A DNA stretch of 22,616 nt from CAVVVS01 sp963751355 (GTDB lineage Bacteria > Bacteroidota > Ignavibacteria > Ignavibacteriales > Ignavibacteriaceae). Positions 7,908-16,706 of this stretch are shown here, one piece after another. The translations under genes were made by a program, and so were the position numbers. The notes beneath the pieces are model-generated. The model saw only the letters and a list, made by a program, of their open reading frames with translations, was not told where the DNA came from and did no database searches. Location: positions 1 through 22,616 of the forward strand of contig CAVVVS010000126.1 in assembly GCA_963751355.1 (NCBI GenBank), written 5' to 3'. Position 1 is the stretch's first letter. Every line of letters begins with the position of its first letter.

Positions 7908-9188
7908 TCAAATTATACCTTTGTCCGCAATATCCTTTCTAAAATACATCTCCTCAAAATGAATCTTATCCAGGGCTTGATATGCTTTTCCTTTTGCAAG
8001 CTTTAAATCATTCGATTCAATTACCGAAGTAACTCCTAAAACTCTTCCTCCGTTAGTAAAGACTTTTCCATTCTCCTCTTTCGTTCCGGCATGATAAACT
8101 AACACCCGGGGATCATTTTTAACCGAGTCAAGGCCAAAGATTTCAAATCCTTTTTCATAAGAATCCGGATATCCGTTAGATGCGCATACTACGCAAACCG
8201 AAGATCCGCCGTTATATTTCACACTTGACTTTTCAAGTTCACCGGAGGCAGCGGAATATAACAATTGCAAAAAATCACCGTTCAATAATGGAAGAACTGC
8301 CTGAGTCTCCGGATCGCCGAACCTGCAATTAAATTCAACAACCTTCGGACCTTCATCCGTTATCATCAAACCTGCATACAGACATCCTATAAAGCTTCGA
8401 TCCTCATTGTGCAATGCTTCAAGCGTAGGAGAAATAATTTTATTTTCAATTTCCGTTAACATATCATTCGTTACTAATGGAGCAGGAGAATACGCACCCA
8501 TTCCGCCGGTATTTTTTCCGGTATCATTTTCCCCAATCCTTTTATGATCTTGTGATGACGGAAGACATATAAAATTTTTACCATCGGTAATTGCAAAAAT
8601 CGAAACTTCTTCACCTGTCATAAATTCTTCGATAATTAGTTTATCACCGGACGAGCCAAATATTTTATCCAAAAATATTTCATCGACTGCATTTAGTGCT
8701 TCATCTTTCGTATTACAAATAAGCACGCCTTTGCCTGCTGCTAATCCGTCAGCTTTTACAACACATGGATAGTCAACCTCATCCAAATAATCCTTGACTT
8801 TTTCATAATCGACAGAAGAAAATTCGGCATAGTCTGCAGTCGGAATTCCATTAGACTTCATCAATTTTTTTGCAAAAGATTTATGTGCTTCTATCTCGGC
8901 TGCTTTTGAACTGGGAGCAAAAACTTTAACTCCGCTTTTTAGAAGATAATCCCCTAAACCAGCAACAATAGGGATTTCAGGACCGATTACAACGAGTTCA
9001 ATCTTATTTTTTTCACAAAATTTGTAAACCAGGCCGAAATCATCGGTCTTCAACTGTACATTAATTCCAAAGGATTTTGTCCCGGGATTACCCGGAGTTA
9101 TATATAAGTGATCAAGTAAACTGCTTTGACTTATTTTATAAGCTAATGCATGTTCTCTTCCGCCTGATCCAATTAATAATACATTCAT
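7908..9188 (-). CDS. purD: Phosphoribosylamine--glycine ligase (GAR synthetase)
   Basis: This cytoplasmic ATP-grasp enzyme joins glycine to 5-phosphoribosylamine, the second step of de novo purine synthesis. The 426 residues are full family length. The N-terminal domain opens MNVLLIGSGGREHALA and carries VVIGPEIPIVAGLGD (67-80). The ATP-grasp core has VVKADGLAAGKGVLI (143-157), GGMGAYSPAPL (228-238) and EFNCRFGDPETQAVLP (285-300), which includes the metal- and nucleotide-binding residues. The C-terminal part has the usual VCASNGYPDSYEKG. The start is clear: GGAAG sits 6 bases upstream, and the ATG shares one base with the TAA of the glycosyltransferase gene, indicating translational coupling. 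With guaB further upstream on the same strand, this looks like a purine operon with a glycosyltransferase in the middle. Confidence 0.97.
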   Translation of the reverse strand: MNVLLIGSGGREHALAYKISQSSLLDHLYITPGNPGTKSFGINVQLKTDDFGLVYKFCEKNKIELVVIGPEIPIVAGLGDYLLKSGVKVFAPSSKAAEIEAHKSFAKKLMKSNGIPTADYAEFSSVDYEKVKDYLDEVDYPCVVKADGLAAGKGVLICNTKDEALNAVDEIFLDKIFGSSGDKLIIEEFMTGEEVSIFAITDGKNFICLPSSQDHKRIGENDTGKNTGGMGAYSPAPLVTNDMLTEIENKIISPTLEALHNEDRSFIGCLYAGLMITDEGPKVVEFNCRFGDPETQAVLPLLNGDFLQLLYSAASGELEKSSVKYNGGSSVCVVCASNGYPDSYEKGFEIFGLDSVKNDPRVLVYHAGTKEENGKVFTNGGRVLGVTSVIESNDLKLAKGKAYQALDKIHFEEMYFRKDIADKGII

Positions 9189-10471
9189 TAAACTTCCGAC
9201 TTAACTAAGAATTGGAATTGTTTTGTTAACTGTTCAGTCAAATAATCACGGCGATGCTTTTGGATAAATTCCTCATCAGGATTGGGTAATTCATTTTTGG
9301 CATAAAGCTCATATATTTTAATTATCATGTTTTTTATACCTTCAACATCATCCGGAGCTGTAATAAAAGAGGCTTTATATTCTACCGATGCACTTTTTAA
9401 TGCACCGTCCGGTACGGAAACCAGAATTGGTTTTCTGGTACCAAAATATTCATAGAGTTTACTACTCGAAATAGTATCCGCATTTCTTCCATTTCCGACC
9501 ATCATCCATAATATATCGCTCGACATGATTTTGACTAATGCCTCTCTGTGTTCAAGATAACCATATTCTTTTACGAATTCCTGTAAACCCAGCTTTCCTA
9601 TTAATTTTTTATTTTCATCTCTTAAAAATCCGATAAAATGTAATTCAATATTAGCCGCAATATCTGGTCTTGATAAAGTTAATTGTTTGAAGGCATTCAG
9701 AAAATATTTTGGAGTAATGTATTCATAAAAAATGCCTGAATAAGTCAACTTCATTTTTTTATTAGGCTTATGTAGGGGATTCACATTTTTAAAATCTTCA
9801 GGATCAAAACCGTGAGGAATGATAAAAATATCCTCAAATGTAAGGAACTTATAATAGTGAATTATTTTTTCCTTCATTTTACGGTTTGTAGCAATAACTT
9901 TATCAGCTGCTTTTAAAGCCGTATACTCCTGCTTTTTATGCAGGTACGAATGTAATGGTGTAGGATAAAATCCAAACTGATTGCCATACCATAAATCGCG
10001 GTAATCTATAATAAATGGGATAGCAAAATCTTTTTTAAGTTTCACTGCCGTATTCACTGCTGAAAAAGGCGGCGCAGTAACAAATACCAATTCATAATTC
10101 TCTTTTTTAATTAATTCCTTAGCAGTAAAATATACTTGTTTTGCCCATCCTTTTTTATTATCCGGAATGAAAAATACATTGCTGACACGGCTGAGTGTTT
10201 TTCTAATGATTTCGCGAGGCATTTTTATAGTGCCTTTACTAGCAAGCTTAGAATTTATACCATTCCCGTTAACCCTGACAATATCGATTCCGAATTTTTC
10301 TATTTCTTTTAACTGACTGTAATCATGGGCATAATAACCGGCGGTTTCTGTAGTTATAACCGTGGGCATCCAATTATAGTCTTTCATGTATTTAACAAAC
10401 TTTAAGGTTCGTTGAACACCGCTTAGTCCTATTGGTGGAAAATAATATGCAATAACAAGAACTTTATACAT
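9188..10471 (-). CDS. Family 4-type (GT-B) glycosyltransferase
   Basis: This 427-residue enzyme has two Rossmann-like halves. The N-terminal half opens MYKVLVIAYYFPPIGLSGVQR, the glycine-rich acceptor-side loop seen in GT4-like enzymes of envelope or exopolysaccharide synthesis. The C-terminal half has the nucleotide-sugar donor motif SSSKLYEYFGTRKPIL (335-350), with the Glu of KLYEY in the usual donor-binding position. There is no signal peptide, so it should work on the cytoplasmic face of the membrane. GGGGAT lies about 10 bases before the ATG. It is 71 bases downstream of guaB with no terminator between, and overlaps purD by one base. Sugar donor and acceptor cannot be told from sequence; no other polysaccharide genes are in view. 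Confidence 0.85.
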   Translation of the reverse strand: MYKVLVIAYYFPPIGLSGVQRTLKFVKYMKDYNWMPTVITTETAGYYAHDYSQLKEIEKFGIDIVRVNGNGINSKLASKGTIKMPREIIRKTLSRVSNVFFIPDNKKGWAKQVYFTAKELIKKENYELVFVTAPPFSAVNTAVKLKKDFAIPFIIDYRDLWYGNQFGFYPTPLHSYLHKKQEYTALKAADKVIATNRKMKEKIIHYYKFLTFEDIFIIPHGFDPEDFKNVNPLHKPNKKMKLTYSGIFYEYITPKYFLNAFKQLTLSRPDIAANIELHFIGFLRDENKKLIGKLGLQEFVKEYGYLEHREALVKIMSSDILWMMVGNGRNADTISSSKLYEYFGTRKPILVSVPDGALKSASVEYKASFITAPDDVEGIKNMIIKIYELYAKNELPNPDEEFIQKHRRDYLTEQLTKQFQFLVKSEV

Positions 10472-10542
10472 AGCTTTATATATCCCCGTTTAAAAAGTGC
10501 TTATCAAAAATAGAGCAATATAAACTGAAGCAACCGCTACCC

Positions 10543-11997
10543 TTAGGTGTGATAGTTTGGTGCTTCTTTGGTAATAATTACATCATGCGGATGATTTTCC
10601 CTCAACCCGGCAAAAGTAATTTTTATAAATTTGGCTTTAGTTTTTAATTCTTTAATATTCTTCACGCCGCAATAACCCATCGAAGCTCTGAGACCGCCAA
10701 TTAATTGATAAACCGTATCGGATAACGGTCCTTTAAACGGAACTCTTCCCTCAACTCCTTCAGGTACTAATTTGGCAATATCATCTTCGGTATCTTGAAA
10801 ATATCTATCTTTACTTCCTTTTTTCATTGCGGAAAGTGAACCCATACCGCGGTACATTTTAAAACTTCTTCCTTCAAATAAAATCTTTTCTCCGGGACTT
10901 TCATCTACTCCCGCAAATAAACCGCCGATCATAACAGAGTCTGCTCCCGCGGCTATAGCTTTAGGCACATCGCCGGTTTGTTTTATACCTCCATCTGCTA
11001 TAATTGGAATTCCTTTACCCTTAACGGCTCTGTAAACTTCAGAAATAGCTGTTATCTGTGGAACACCCACGCCTGCAATTACACGGGTTGTACAGATAGA
11101 ACCGGGACCGATACCGATTTTCAGGGCATTAAGCTTGCAATCTATAAGATCAAGTGCCGCTTCATAAGTTCCAATATTTCCAGCAATTAGCTGCTCATAT
11201 TTAAACTTTTTCCTAGCTTCTTTTATTGTTTTGATGACTCCCATTGAATGACCGTGAGCAGTGTCTATAACTATTACATCTGCTCCGGCTTTCGACAAAG
11301 CATCAACCCTATCTATTGTATCATAAGTTATCCCAACTGCTGCTCCCACGCGTAATCTACCCTGCTCATCTTTGCATGCGTTTGGATGCTTCTTTTTCTT
11401 CTGAATATCTTTAAAAGTGATCAATCCCTTGAGAATCCCATTCTTATCAACAACCGGTAGTTTTTCAATTTTGTAATTTTGTAATATTTTCTCTGCTTTT
11501 TCAAGATCAGTCCCTAAAGGAGCAGTAATTAAATTTTCTGAAGTCATCAAATCTTTTACTTTTGCTTTCCTGTTCGGTTCAAACCTTAAATCTCTGTTTG
11601 TCAAAATTCCTACTAGTCTATCATTTTCATCGATAATTGGAATTCCGGAAATACTGTATTTTTTCATTATCTCAAGTGCATCGCCAATAGTTTTTTCTAT
11701 TGTTAGCGTAACCGGATTTCGAATCATTCCGCTTTCGGATCGTTTCACTTTGTCCACTTCCCCGCATTGATCTTCGATACTCATATTCTTGTGGAGAATA
11801 CCGATTCCTCCCTCGCGGGCGAGTGCAATAGCCATGGCTGATTCGGTGACCGTATCCATTGCCGCAGAAATAATAGGAATATTCAATTTAATATCGGGTG
11901 TCAGTCGCGTTGTTACATCAACATCCCTCGGTAGAACGGATGATTTCCCCGGTTCTAATAAAATATCATCAAAGGTTAAGCCTTCTCTTATTTTCAT
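10543..11997 (-). CDS. guaB: Inosine-5'-monophosphate dehydrogenase
   Basis: This enzyme oxidises IMP to XMP with NAD+, the committed step to GMP, in the cytoplasm. The protein has 484 residues, normal for the family. The TIM barrel begins LTFDDILLEPGKSSVLPRDV. Two CBS domains (about 94-200) are inserted, visible as SISGIPIIDENDRLVGILTN and KIEKLPVVDKNGILKGLITF. The active-site loop IGIGPGSICTTRVIAG contains catalytic Cys302, and ADGGIKQTGDVPKAIAAGAD and YRGMGSLSAM follow as expected. I chose the ATG at 11997 (KIREGLTFDD); the frame extends to a GTG at 12009, but GTGAGAG there better serves as ribosome binding site. A terminator for gcdH ends about 28 bases upstream, so guaB probably has its own promoter overlapping it. 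It probably heads a guaB-glycosyltransferase-purD transcript. Confidence 0.97.
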   Translation of the reverse strand: MKIREGLTFDDILLEPGKSSVLPRDVDVTTRLTPDIKLNIPIISAAMDTVTESAMAIALAREGGIGILHKNMSIEDQCGEVDKVKRSESGMIRNPVTLTIEKTIGDALEIMKKYSISGIPIIDENDRLVGILTNRDLRFEPNRKAKVKDLMTSENLITAPLGTDLEKAEKILQNYKIEKLPVVDKNGILKGLITFKDIQKKKKHPNACKDEQGRLRVGAAVGITYDTIDRVDALSKAGADVIVIDTAHGHSMGVIKTIKEARKKFKYEQLIAGNIGTYEAALDLIDCKLNALKIGIGPGSICTTRVIAGVGVPQITAISEVYRAVKGKGIPIIADGGIKQTGDVPKAIAAGADSVMIGGLFAGVDESPGEKILFEGRSFKMYRGMGSLSAMKKGSKDRYFQDTEDDIAKLVPEGVEGRVPFKGPLSDTVYQLIGGLRASMGYCGVKNIKELKTKAKFIKITFAGLRENHPHDVIITKEAPNYHT

Positions 11998-12019
11998 AAA
12001 TTCTCTCACAAATAAAATT

Positions 12020-12027
12020 CAAATATA
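12020..12027 (-). promoter_or_regulatory. Candidate -7 element for guaB
   Basis: On the minus strand these bases read TATATTTG, an exact match to the Bacteroidota TAnnTTTG -7 consensus, 22 bases before the guaB ATG and inside the U-tract of the gcdH terminator. No clear TTTG is found 19-21 bases further upstream, so it is a half-supported site. Confidence 0.3.
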
Positions 12028-12059
12028 TAAAAAATAAGACCTCAATATGCGGTCTTATT
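12026..12059 (-). terminator. Intrinsic terminator of gcdH
   Basis: AATAAGACC (12033-12041) and GGTCTTATT (12051-12059) form a 9-bp stem with a 9-base loop. On the minus strand it is followed by a T-rich tail (TTTTTTATAT when the stem-edge bases are included). It begins 7 bases past the gcdH stop. Confidence 0.85.
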
Positions 12060-12065
12060 CATAAA

Positions 12066-13235
12066 TTAATCAAATGCGGGAAATCCCGTGATATCCTCGC
12101 CTACAATCAGCGTATGCATTTCGTGCGTTCCTTCATATGTCTTAACGGATTCTAAATTAGCCGAATGTCTCATTACCGGGTATTCATCGAGTATTCCGTT
12201 TGCACCCAATATTTCGCGCGATATTCTTGCAATTTCTAAAGCTTTTTCACAATTATTTCGCTTCGCAAGGGAAACTTGCGTATGTTTCAAAGTTTTATCA
12301 TCCTTCATACGCCCAAGCTGAATATTCAATAATTGTGCTTTAGTAATTTCAGTGAGCATGAAAACTAATTTTTCCTGGGTCATCTGGTAAGCTGCAATCG
12401 GTTTACTAAATTGAACACGAGATTTTGCATAATTTAAAGCGGTATCGTAACAAGCCAACATCGCTCCGACTACTCCCCATGCTATTCCGTAACGCGCTTG
12501 ATTAAGACACATTAATGCATTTTTTAATCCGTCTGTTTTGGGAAGTAAATTATTTTCCGGCACAAAAACATTATCAAAAATTAATTCAGATGTAACAGAT
12601 GCCCTTAAAGAGTGTTTTCCTTTCATTTCGGGAGCAGAAAAACCTTCAAAACCTTTCTCAACTAAAAATCCGCGAACCACTCCGTCCAACTTTGCCCAAA
12701 CAACTGCAACATCTGCTATAGTTCCGTTAGTTATCCACATTTTTGCTCCGTTAAGACGATAACCGCCTTCTACCTTTTCTGCTTTGGTAACCATTCCCCC
12801 GGGATTCGATCCGTAGTCGGGTTCAGTTAATCCGAAGCAGCCAATCTTTTCACCCTTTGCTAAAAGAGGCAGCCAATAATCTTTCTGTTCTTCACTTCCG
12901 AATGTATAAATTGGATACATTACCAATGCGCTTTGCACCGAAACGAAACTTCTTATCCCACTGTCACCCCTTTCCAACTCCTGCATCACCAAACCGTATG
13001 CAACATTATTCAACCCGGCACATCCATATTTTTGAGGTAAATTTGTTCCGAACAACCCAAGCTCACCCATTTGACTTATGAGTTCCATGGGAAATTTACC
13101 TTCCCTGTTATACTGCTCAATAATCGGAATAATTTCTTCCGAGACAAATTCCCGGATGGAATCCCTTACAATAATTTCTTCTTCAGCTAATAAAGACTCT
13201 ATATTAAAATAATCCACACCTGTGAATTTCTGCAT
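12066..13235 (-). CDS. gcdH: Glutaryl-CoA dehydrogenase
   Basis: This FAD enzyme of the acyl-CoA dehydrogenase family oxidises and decarboxylates glutaryl-CoA to crotonyl-CoA in lysine/tryptophan breakdown. The ATG at 13235 is chosen because AGGAGAAAG lies directly before it; the frame extends to 13325, but the extra 30 residues are not family-like. This gives 389 residues, the usual size. FAD-binding signatures CFGLTEPDYGSNPG (133-146) and MWITNGTIADVAVVWA are present. Glu88, Arg95 and Ser99 in ELERGDSGIRSFVSVQS match the residues that hold the glutaryl carboxylate in GCDH, and Glu368 in TYEGTHEMH is the catalytic base; together these point to glutaryl-CoA rather than a simple acyl-CoA. No lysine-degradation neighbours are in the window; a terminator separates it from guaB. 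Confidence 0.9.
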   Translation of the reverse strand: MQKFTGVDYFNIESLLAEEEIIVRDSIREFVSEEIIPIIEQYNREGKFPMELISQMGELGLFGTNLPQKYGCAGLNNVAYGLVMQELERGDSGIRSFVSVQSALVMYPIYTFGSEEQKDYWLPLLAKGEKIGCFGLTEPDYGSNPGGMVTKAEKVEGGYRLNGAKMWITNGTIADVAVVWAKLDGVVRGFLVEKGFEGFSAPEMKGKHSLRASVTSELIFDNVFVPENNLLPKTDGLKNALMCLNQARYGIAWGVVGAMLACYDTALNYAKSRVQFSKPIAAYQMTQEKLVFMLTEITKAQLLNIQLGRMKDDKTLKHTQVSLAKRNNCEKALEIARISREILGANGILDEYPVMRHSANLESVKTYEGTHEMHTLIVGEDITGFPAFD

Positions 13236-13350
13236 TCTTTCTCCTGGATTAATTATGAAGATGTTAAATTTATCAAATAGGTCTCTGAGAATCAAATATT
13301 TATACTCCTTCGTAACTTGAATCATTTTTTTAATTTACGATAATTTCTGT

Positions 13351-13382
13351 CTTGACTTGTATGAAAATAATATTCATATTTG
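13351..13382 (+). promoter_or_regulatory. Candidate Bacteroidota-type promoter
   Basis: CTTG (13351-13354) followed after 20 bases by CATATTTG (13375-13382) matches the TTTG ... TAnnTTTG arrangement with one mismatch in each half. It faces the small membrane protein starting at 13393, which would have a very short leader. Confidence 0.35.
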
Positions 13383-13392
13383 CACCCTCAGT

Positions 13393-13758
13393 ATGCTAAA
13401 ACAAATTAATAAACATAAAAGACCCGCTGCGATAGCGTTATTAAGCGTTTATCTTTCTTTCATCGCACTAACCATAATTCATTACCATCATATTGATTTG
13501 CAGGAAGGCAATGGCTATGGTTTAACGCAGAATACCGAACCGAATTCTCCGGATCCGTTTAATAAACAAATTGATTTAACACATGATTGTACAGTCCAAC
13601 TATTTTCTGCAAGTATAATTAATTTTTCGTTTATTCCTCTGATAAAAACGGAAGTTAACGCCGGCTGTCAAAAACTTACACTTAACGACAATAATAAATT
13701 ACCTGCCAGAACCAACCATTCGAAAATCTCATTAAGGGCTCCTCCTGTTAATTCTTAA
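13393..13758 (+). CDS. Small membrane-anchored His/Cys-containing protein, 121 aa
   Basis: The start is taken at ATG 13393 (MLKQINKHKRPA); the frame extends to a TTG at 13357, but that lies within the candidate promoter. A basic N-terminus is followed by a hydrophobic segment (about residues 11-30, AAIALLSVYLSFIALTII) that is either a signal peptide or a membrane anchor. HYHH comes right after it, the later part contains THDCTVQLFSAS and a second Cys (AGC), and the protein ends SLRAPPVNS. This layout resembles short DUF2946-like periplasmic proteins found beside metal-related transporters, but the match is by eye only. It lies 374 bases upstream of a TonB-dependent receptor on the same strand. 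A 7-bp inverted repeat (13742-13748/13763-13769) overlaps its stop. A metal-related role is a guess. Confidence 0.6.
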   Translation: MLKQINKHKRPAAIALLSVYLSFIALTIIHYHHIDLQEGNGYGLTQNTEPNSPDPFNKQIDLTHDCTVQLFSASIINFSFIPLIKTEVNAGCQKLTLNDNNKLPARTNHSKISLRAPPVNS

Positions 13759-14132
13759 TTCCACAGGAGAGTTATCTTTAAAATAAAGTCAACAATGTTG
13801 GAATTATAATTCTTTATATAAGTTTAAGGCTTGATATTAAATTTGTCCGTATCACTTATATAAAAGAATATATTTCTATGTACTTATAAAATCATTCATG
13901 CCCTGCAAACAGTGTAAGAAGATTTATTTAATTATGTCCGATAAATTGCTATAAGAAACTCCCCTGTTCAGAAATCCGCTTATTCAAACATTTAGTTTAA
14001 AAAATTATATCTCCGATTTAAAGATTTTTCGATAACTTATTTTCTGTTGAAAAATTGCCGATAAGCGACATTGATATGAATCGGTTCCGATATGATTAAG
14101 AATTTTAAAATCCAATAAATCCAGGAGTTGCT
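13759..14132. other. Intergenic stretch upstream of the TonB receptor
   Basis: About 370 AT-rich bases with no gene on either strand that I can support. It should contain the receptor's promoter and any regulator site. I see no clear Fur/Zur-type palindrome and no cobalamin or other riboswitch core, so the receptor's inducing signal cannot be read from here. Confidence 0.45.
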
Positions 14133-16538
14133 TTGGAAGTATATTTTTGCACATCAAACAAGGGAATAAAATCATCTGCGTTAAAATCATTTTTAATTTT
14201 ATTAACAATTATTCAATTATCATTTTTCAGTCTTTCATTAGCTAATGGTAAAAATAAACCTGATGAAAAGAGGATTAACTTAGTAGTAACTGTATTTGAT
14301 TCTGTTCAGAATAACCCGATTGAATTGGTTAACCTTATTCTAAAACAAAATAATGAAGTAGTATCAATAAATATAACAAATCCTTCCGGTGTAACAATTT
14401 TCCACGGATTAAAACCCGGACGTTATGAGCTAATAGCACACTACATAGGTTATTTGGATAAAATACTTCCTCTATATATAGATCGAAATAATGACCGCGT
14501 AACACTACATCTTCAGCAAAGTACAATTGGAATGAAGGAAGTTGTTGTTACAGGATTGAAAGTAATCAATGTTTCTAATTTTGTAGATATAAAAACAGGA
14601 AATCCCGTATTTGAAGGAGAGACATATCATGCCCCGCCTTCCACAAGGATGACCACATTGATACAAGAAAATTTAACAGGCGCGGTAAGAGCCCCTACAG
14701 GCGAAGTTCATATTAGAGGTCAGCACGGTGAATACACTTATTACCTTGATGGGATACCCATTCCTCTCGGAGTATTCGGAGGATTGAATGAGGTAGTAGA
14801 TCCAAAAGTAATTAAGAGAATTACATTTTATACTGGTGGTTTTCCTGCAGAGTACGGAGGGCAGTCTGCGGCAATTATGAATATTCAAAATCAAGTACCG
14901 GTAGGACGTCTGCATATAAATCTTTCTTCTTACGCCGGCAGTTACCTTACTTCAAATTCAGGTAATCCCGATAAAAATGTGGATTCCTTTAAGGCGTTAA
15001 ATTCCAACGGTCAGAGTTTATCAATAAGTAATCATATTAATAAATTCGGTTATTTTTTCTCTACTAGTAGACAAGAAACCGATAGAAGAATCGATCAGCC
15101 GGTAAAAACTTTATTTCATGATCACGGATTTGATTACTTCGTTTATGGGAAATTAGATTATCTAATCAGTAATAAAGATTATTTAACAACAAATCTTAAT
15201 TACAGCCGTACACAAACACAAATACCTTACGATCCCCTGAAAGGAATAAAATTAGACAATCAGAGCAGTTATAACTCGTTTCAAACTTTATCGTACTATC
15301 ATACTTTTTCCGATCAGGTTAATAAAGAGAGTAAACTTTTTGTCGGAATATATGCGCGAGAAGGCGGATTAAAATATGTAAGTAATCTAAACGATGAACC
15401 AAAATTGTTTTTAAATAATGATTCCACAACAGGTTATGTGATCGATCAAAACCGGAACTTTACAACTCTTGGAACAAGAATAAAATTTAGTAACCGTCTT
15501 TCACATCATTTCGCATTTGCAGTTGGTTTTTCGATTAGCTCAACCACCGGAAGCGAGACTTTTGATTTTAAGAACATCCAGGTTAAAAGTCTACTGAATA
15601 AAAATGATTTTACCGGCGGTGATTTCGGACTATTTGCTCAAACGATACTCCACCCAAATGAATGGTGTAGATTAGAAACCGGGATTAGATATGACCAGCA
15701 TATCGCACCCAATATTGCACTTCAGAAACAGTTCAGCCCGAGGATAAAATTAAGTTTTTTCCCGGATCAGTCCAATACAATTTATCTAAGTTATGACAGA
15801 CTTTTCATGCCAACTAATATTGAAGGTCTTTATTCTGTAGCAGCACAAATTGGATATTCATCACAAGGTACTCTTGCTGAAAAAGATAATCTTTATGAAT
15901 TCGGTATAATTCATAATTTTAGAATGGGGCTAACGGCAAAAGCAGATTTTTTTCATAAAGATGCTTCTCCCGGTTTAGACGATGAAACTCTTGGTTCAAG
16001 CAGTATAAAAGTTAATGTCAATATTAATAAAGTGAAAATAAGCGGCATAGAACTAAGTCTTTCGTACAGCGAACCGGGAAATCCTTTTTCCGGATATGTT
16101 AACGGATCATTAATTCACGCTTACGGCAGGGGACCCATATCCGGTGGATTTTTACCCCCCGATAGTTCTACCCAGCCATTTGATCTTGACCACGATCAAA
16201 GAGCATCTTTAGTAATAGGTATGAATTATCAGCCGAAACAATGGTTTGCAAATTTGGTAGCGATGTATGGCACCGGTCTGGCTAACGGCAACGACAGTTA
16301 TAATTTTAAAACCGGTCTTTTCGATTTTAACCAGGGAGCACACACTACTCCATACTGGATCTTCAACGTATCCGCGGGTTATAAGTTTTATCTTGGTAAT
16401 GGGCATATTTTAGAACCATCTTTATACATAACCAACTTGCTTGATCATTCGCATTTACTAAAAGGTGCTTTTTTCAGCGGAGCCAGTTTTGAAGAAAGAC
16501 GAAATGTAACTCTAAGGATAAGTTATGACTTATTTTGA
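14133..16538 (+). CDS. TonB-dependent outer-membrane receptor, 801 aa
   Basis: The start is TTG at 14133, preceded by AGGAG (14123-14127) with 5-base spacing; there is no in-frame ATG before the signal peptide (about 17-38, ending SLSLANG). Residues of about 48-130 form a carboxypeptidase-regulatory-like sandwich (NPSGVTIFHGLKPGRYEL). TIGMKEVVVTG may serve as the TonB box. The plug (about 165-255) has HIRGQHGEYTYYLDGIPIP and FYTGGFPAEYGGQSAAIMNI, and the rest is a 22-strand-type barrel ending in the aromatic RISYDLF. Such receptors import chelated metals, cobalamin or other large solutes using TonB energy. Unlike SusC it has no SusD partner here, and it is within the normal length range. With the small His/Cys protein upstream, metal uptake is plausible but unproven. 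Confidence 0.9.
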   Translation: MEVYFCTSNKGIKSSALKSFLILLTIIQLSFFSLSLANGKNKPDEKRINLVVTVFDSVQNNPIELVNLILKQNNEVVSINITNPSGVTIFHGLKPGRYELIAHYIGYLDKILPLYIDRNNDRVTLHLQQSTIGMKEVVVTGLKVINVSNFVDIKTGNPVFEGETYHAPPSTRMTTLIQENLTGAVRAPTGEVHIRGQHGEYTYYLDGIPIPLGVFGGLNEVVDPKVIKRITFYTGGFPAEYGGQSAAIMNIQNQVPVGRLHINLSSYAGSYLTSNSGNPDKNVDSFKALNSNGQSLSISNHINKFGYFFSTSRQETDRRIDQPVKTLFHDHGFDYFVYGKLDYLISNKDYLTTNLNYSRTQTQIPYDPLKGIKLDNQSSYNSFQTLSYYHTFSDQVNKESKLFVGIYAREGGLKYVSNLNDEPKLFLNNDSTTGYVIDQNRNFTTLGTRIKFSNRLSHHFAFAVGFSISSTTGSETFDFKNIQVKSLLNKNDFTGGDFGLFAQTILHPNEWCRLETGIRYDQHIAPNIALQKQFSPRIKLSFFPDQSNTIYLSYDRLFMPTNIEGLYSVAAQIGYSSQGTLAEKDNLYEFGIIHNFRMGLTAKADFFHKDASPGLDDETLGSSSIKVNVNINKVKISGIELSLSYSEPGNPFSGYVNGSLIHAYGRGPISGGFLPPDSSTQPFDLDHDQRASLVIGMNYQPKQWFANLVAMYGTGLANGNDSYNFKTGLFDFNQGAHTTPYWIFNVSAGYKFYLGNGHILEPSLYITNLLDHSHLLKGAFFSGASFEERRNVTLRISYDLF

Positions 16539-16607
16539 AACCTAAATTTTTAACAAAGGTAAGTTGTTTTGCCAACGGAATAATCATTTTATACATGGTG
16601 AAAACTT

Positions 16608-16632
16608 TACCAGATTAAAAATAAATCTGGTA
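16608..16632. other. Hairpin downstream of the TonB receptor
   Basis: TACCAGATT (16608-16616) and AATCTGGTA (16624-16632) form a perfect 9-bp stem with a 7-base A-rich loop, 70 bases past the receptor stop. There is no U-tract on the + strand, so it is either a weak terminator or part of a mobile remnant. Confidence 0.4.
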
Positions 16633-16706
16633 GTGTCCAAAATAATCTTGAGAAGGGAAATATATACTTAATAATATTTTTATTCTCACGTTTTAAATTT
16701 AAACTG

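Noticed and set aside
13742..13769. Inverted repeat CTCCTGT/ACAGGAG as a terminator after the small membrane protein
   Set aside because: The loop is 14 bases, the stem overlaps the stop codon and there is no U-tract.
14005..14208. 67-codon minus-strand ORF at the start of the TonB receptor
   Set aside because: Overlaps the receptor's ribosome binding site and signal peptide on the opposite strand and has no coding features.
16629..16650. GGTAGTGTCCAAA resembling an insertion-sequence end
   Set aside because: No matching inverted partner, transposase or target duplication found in the window.
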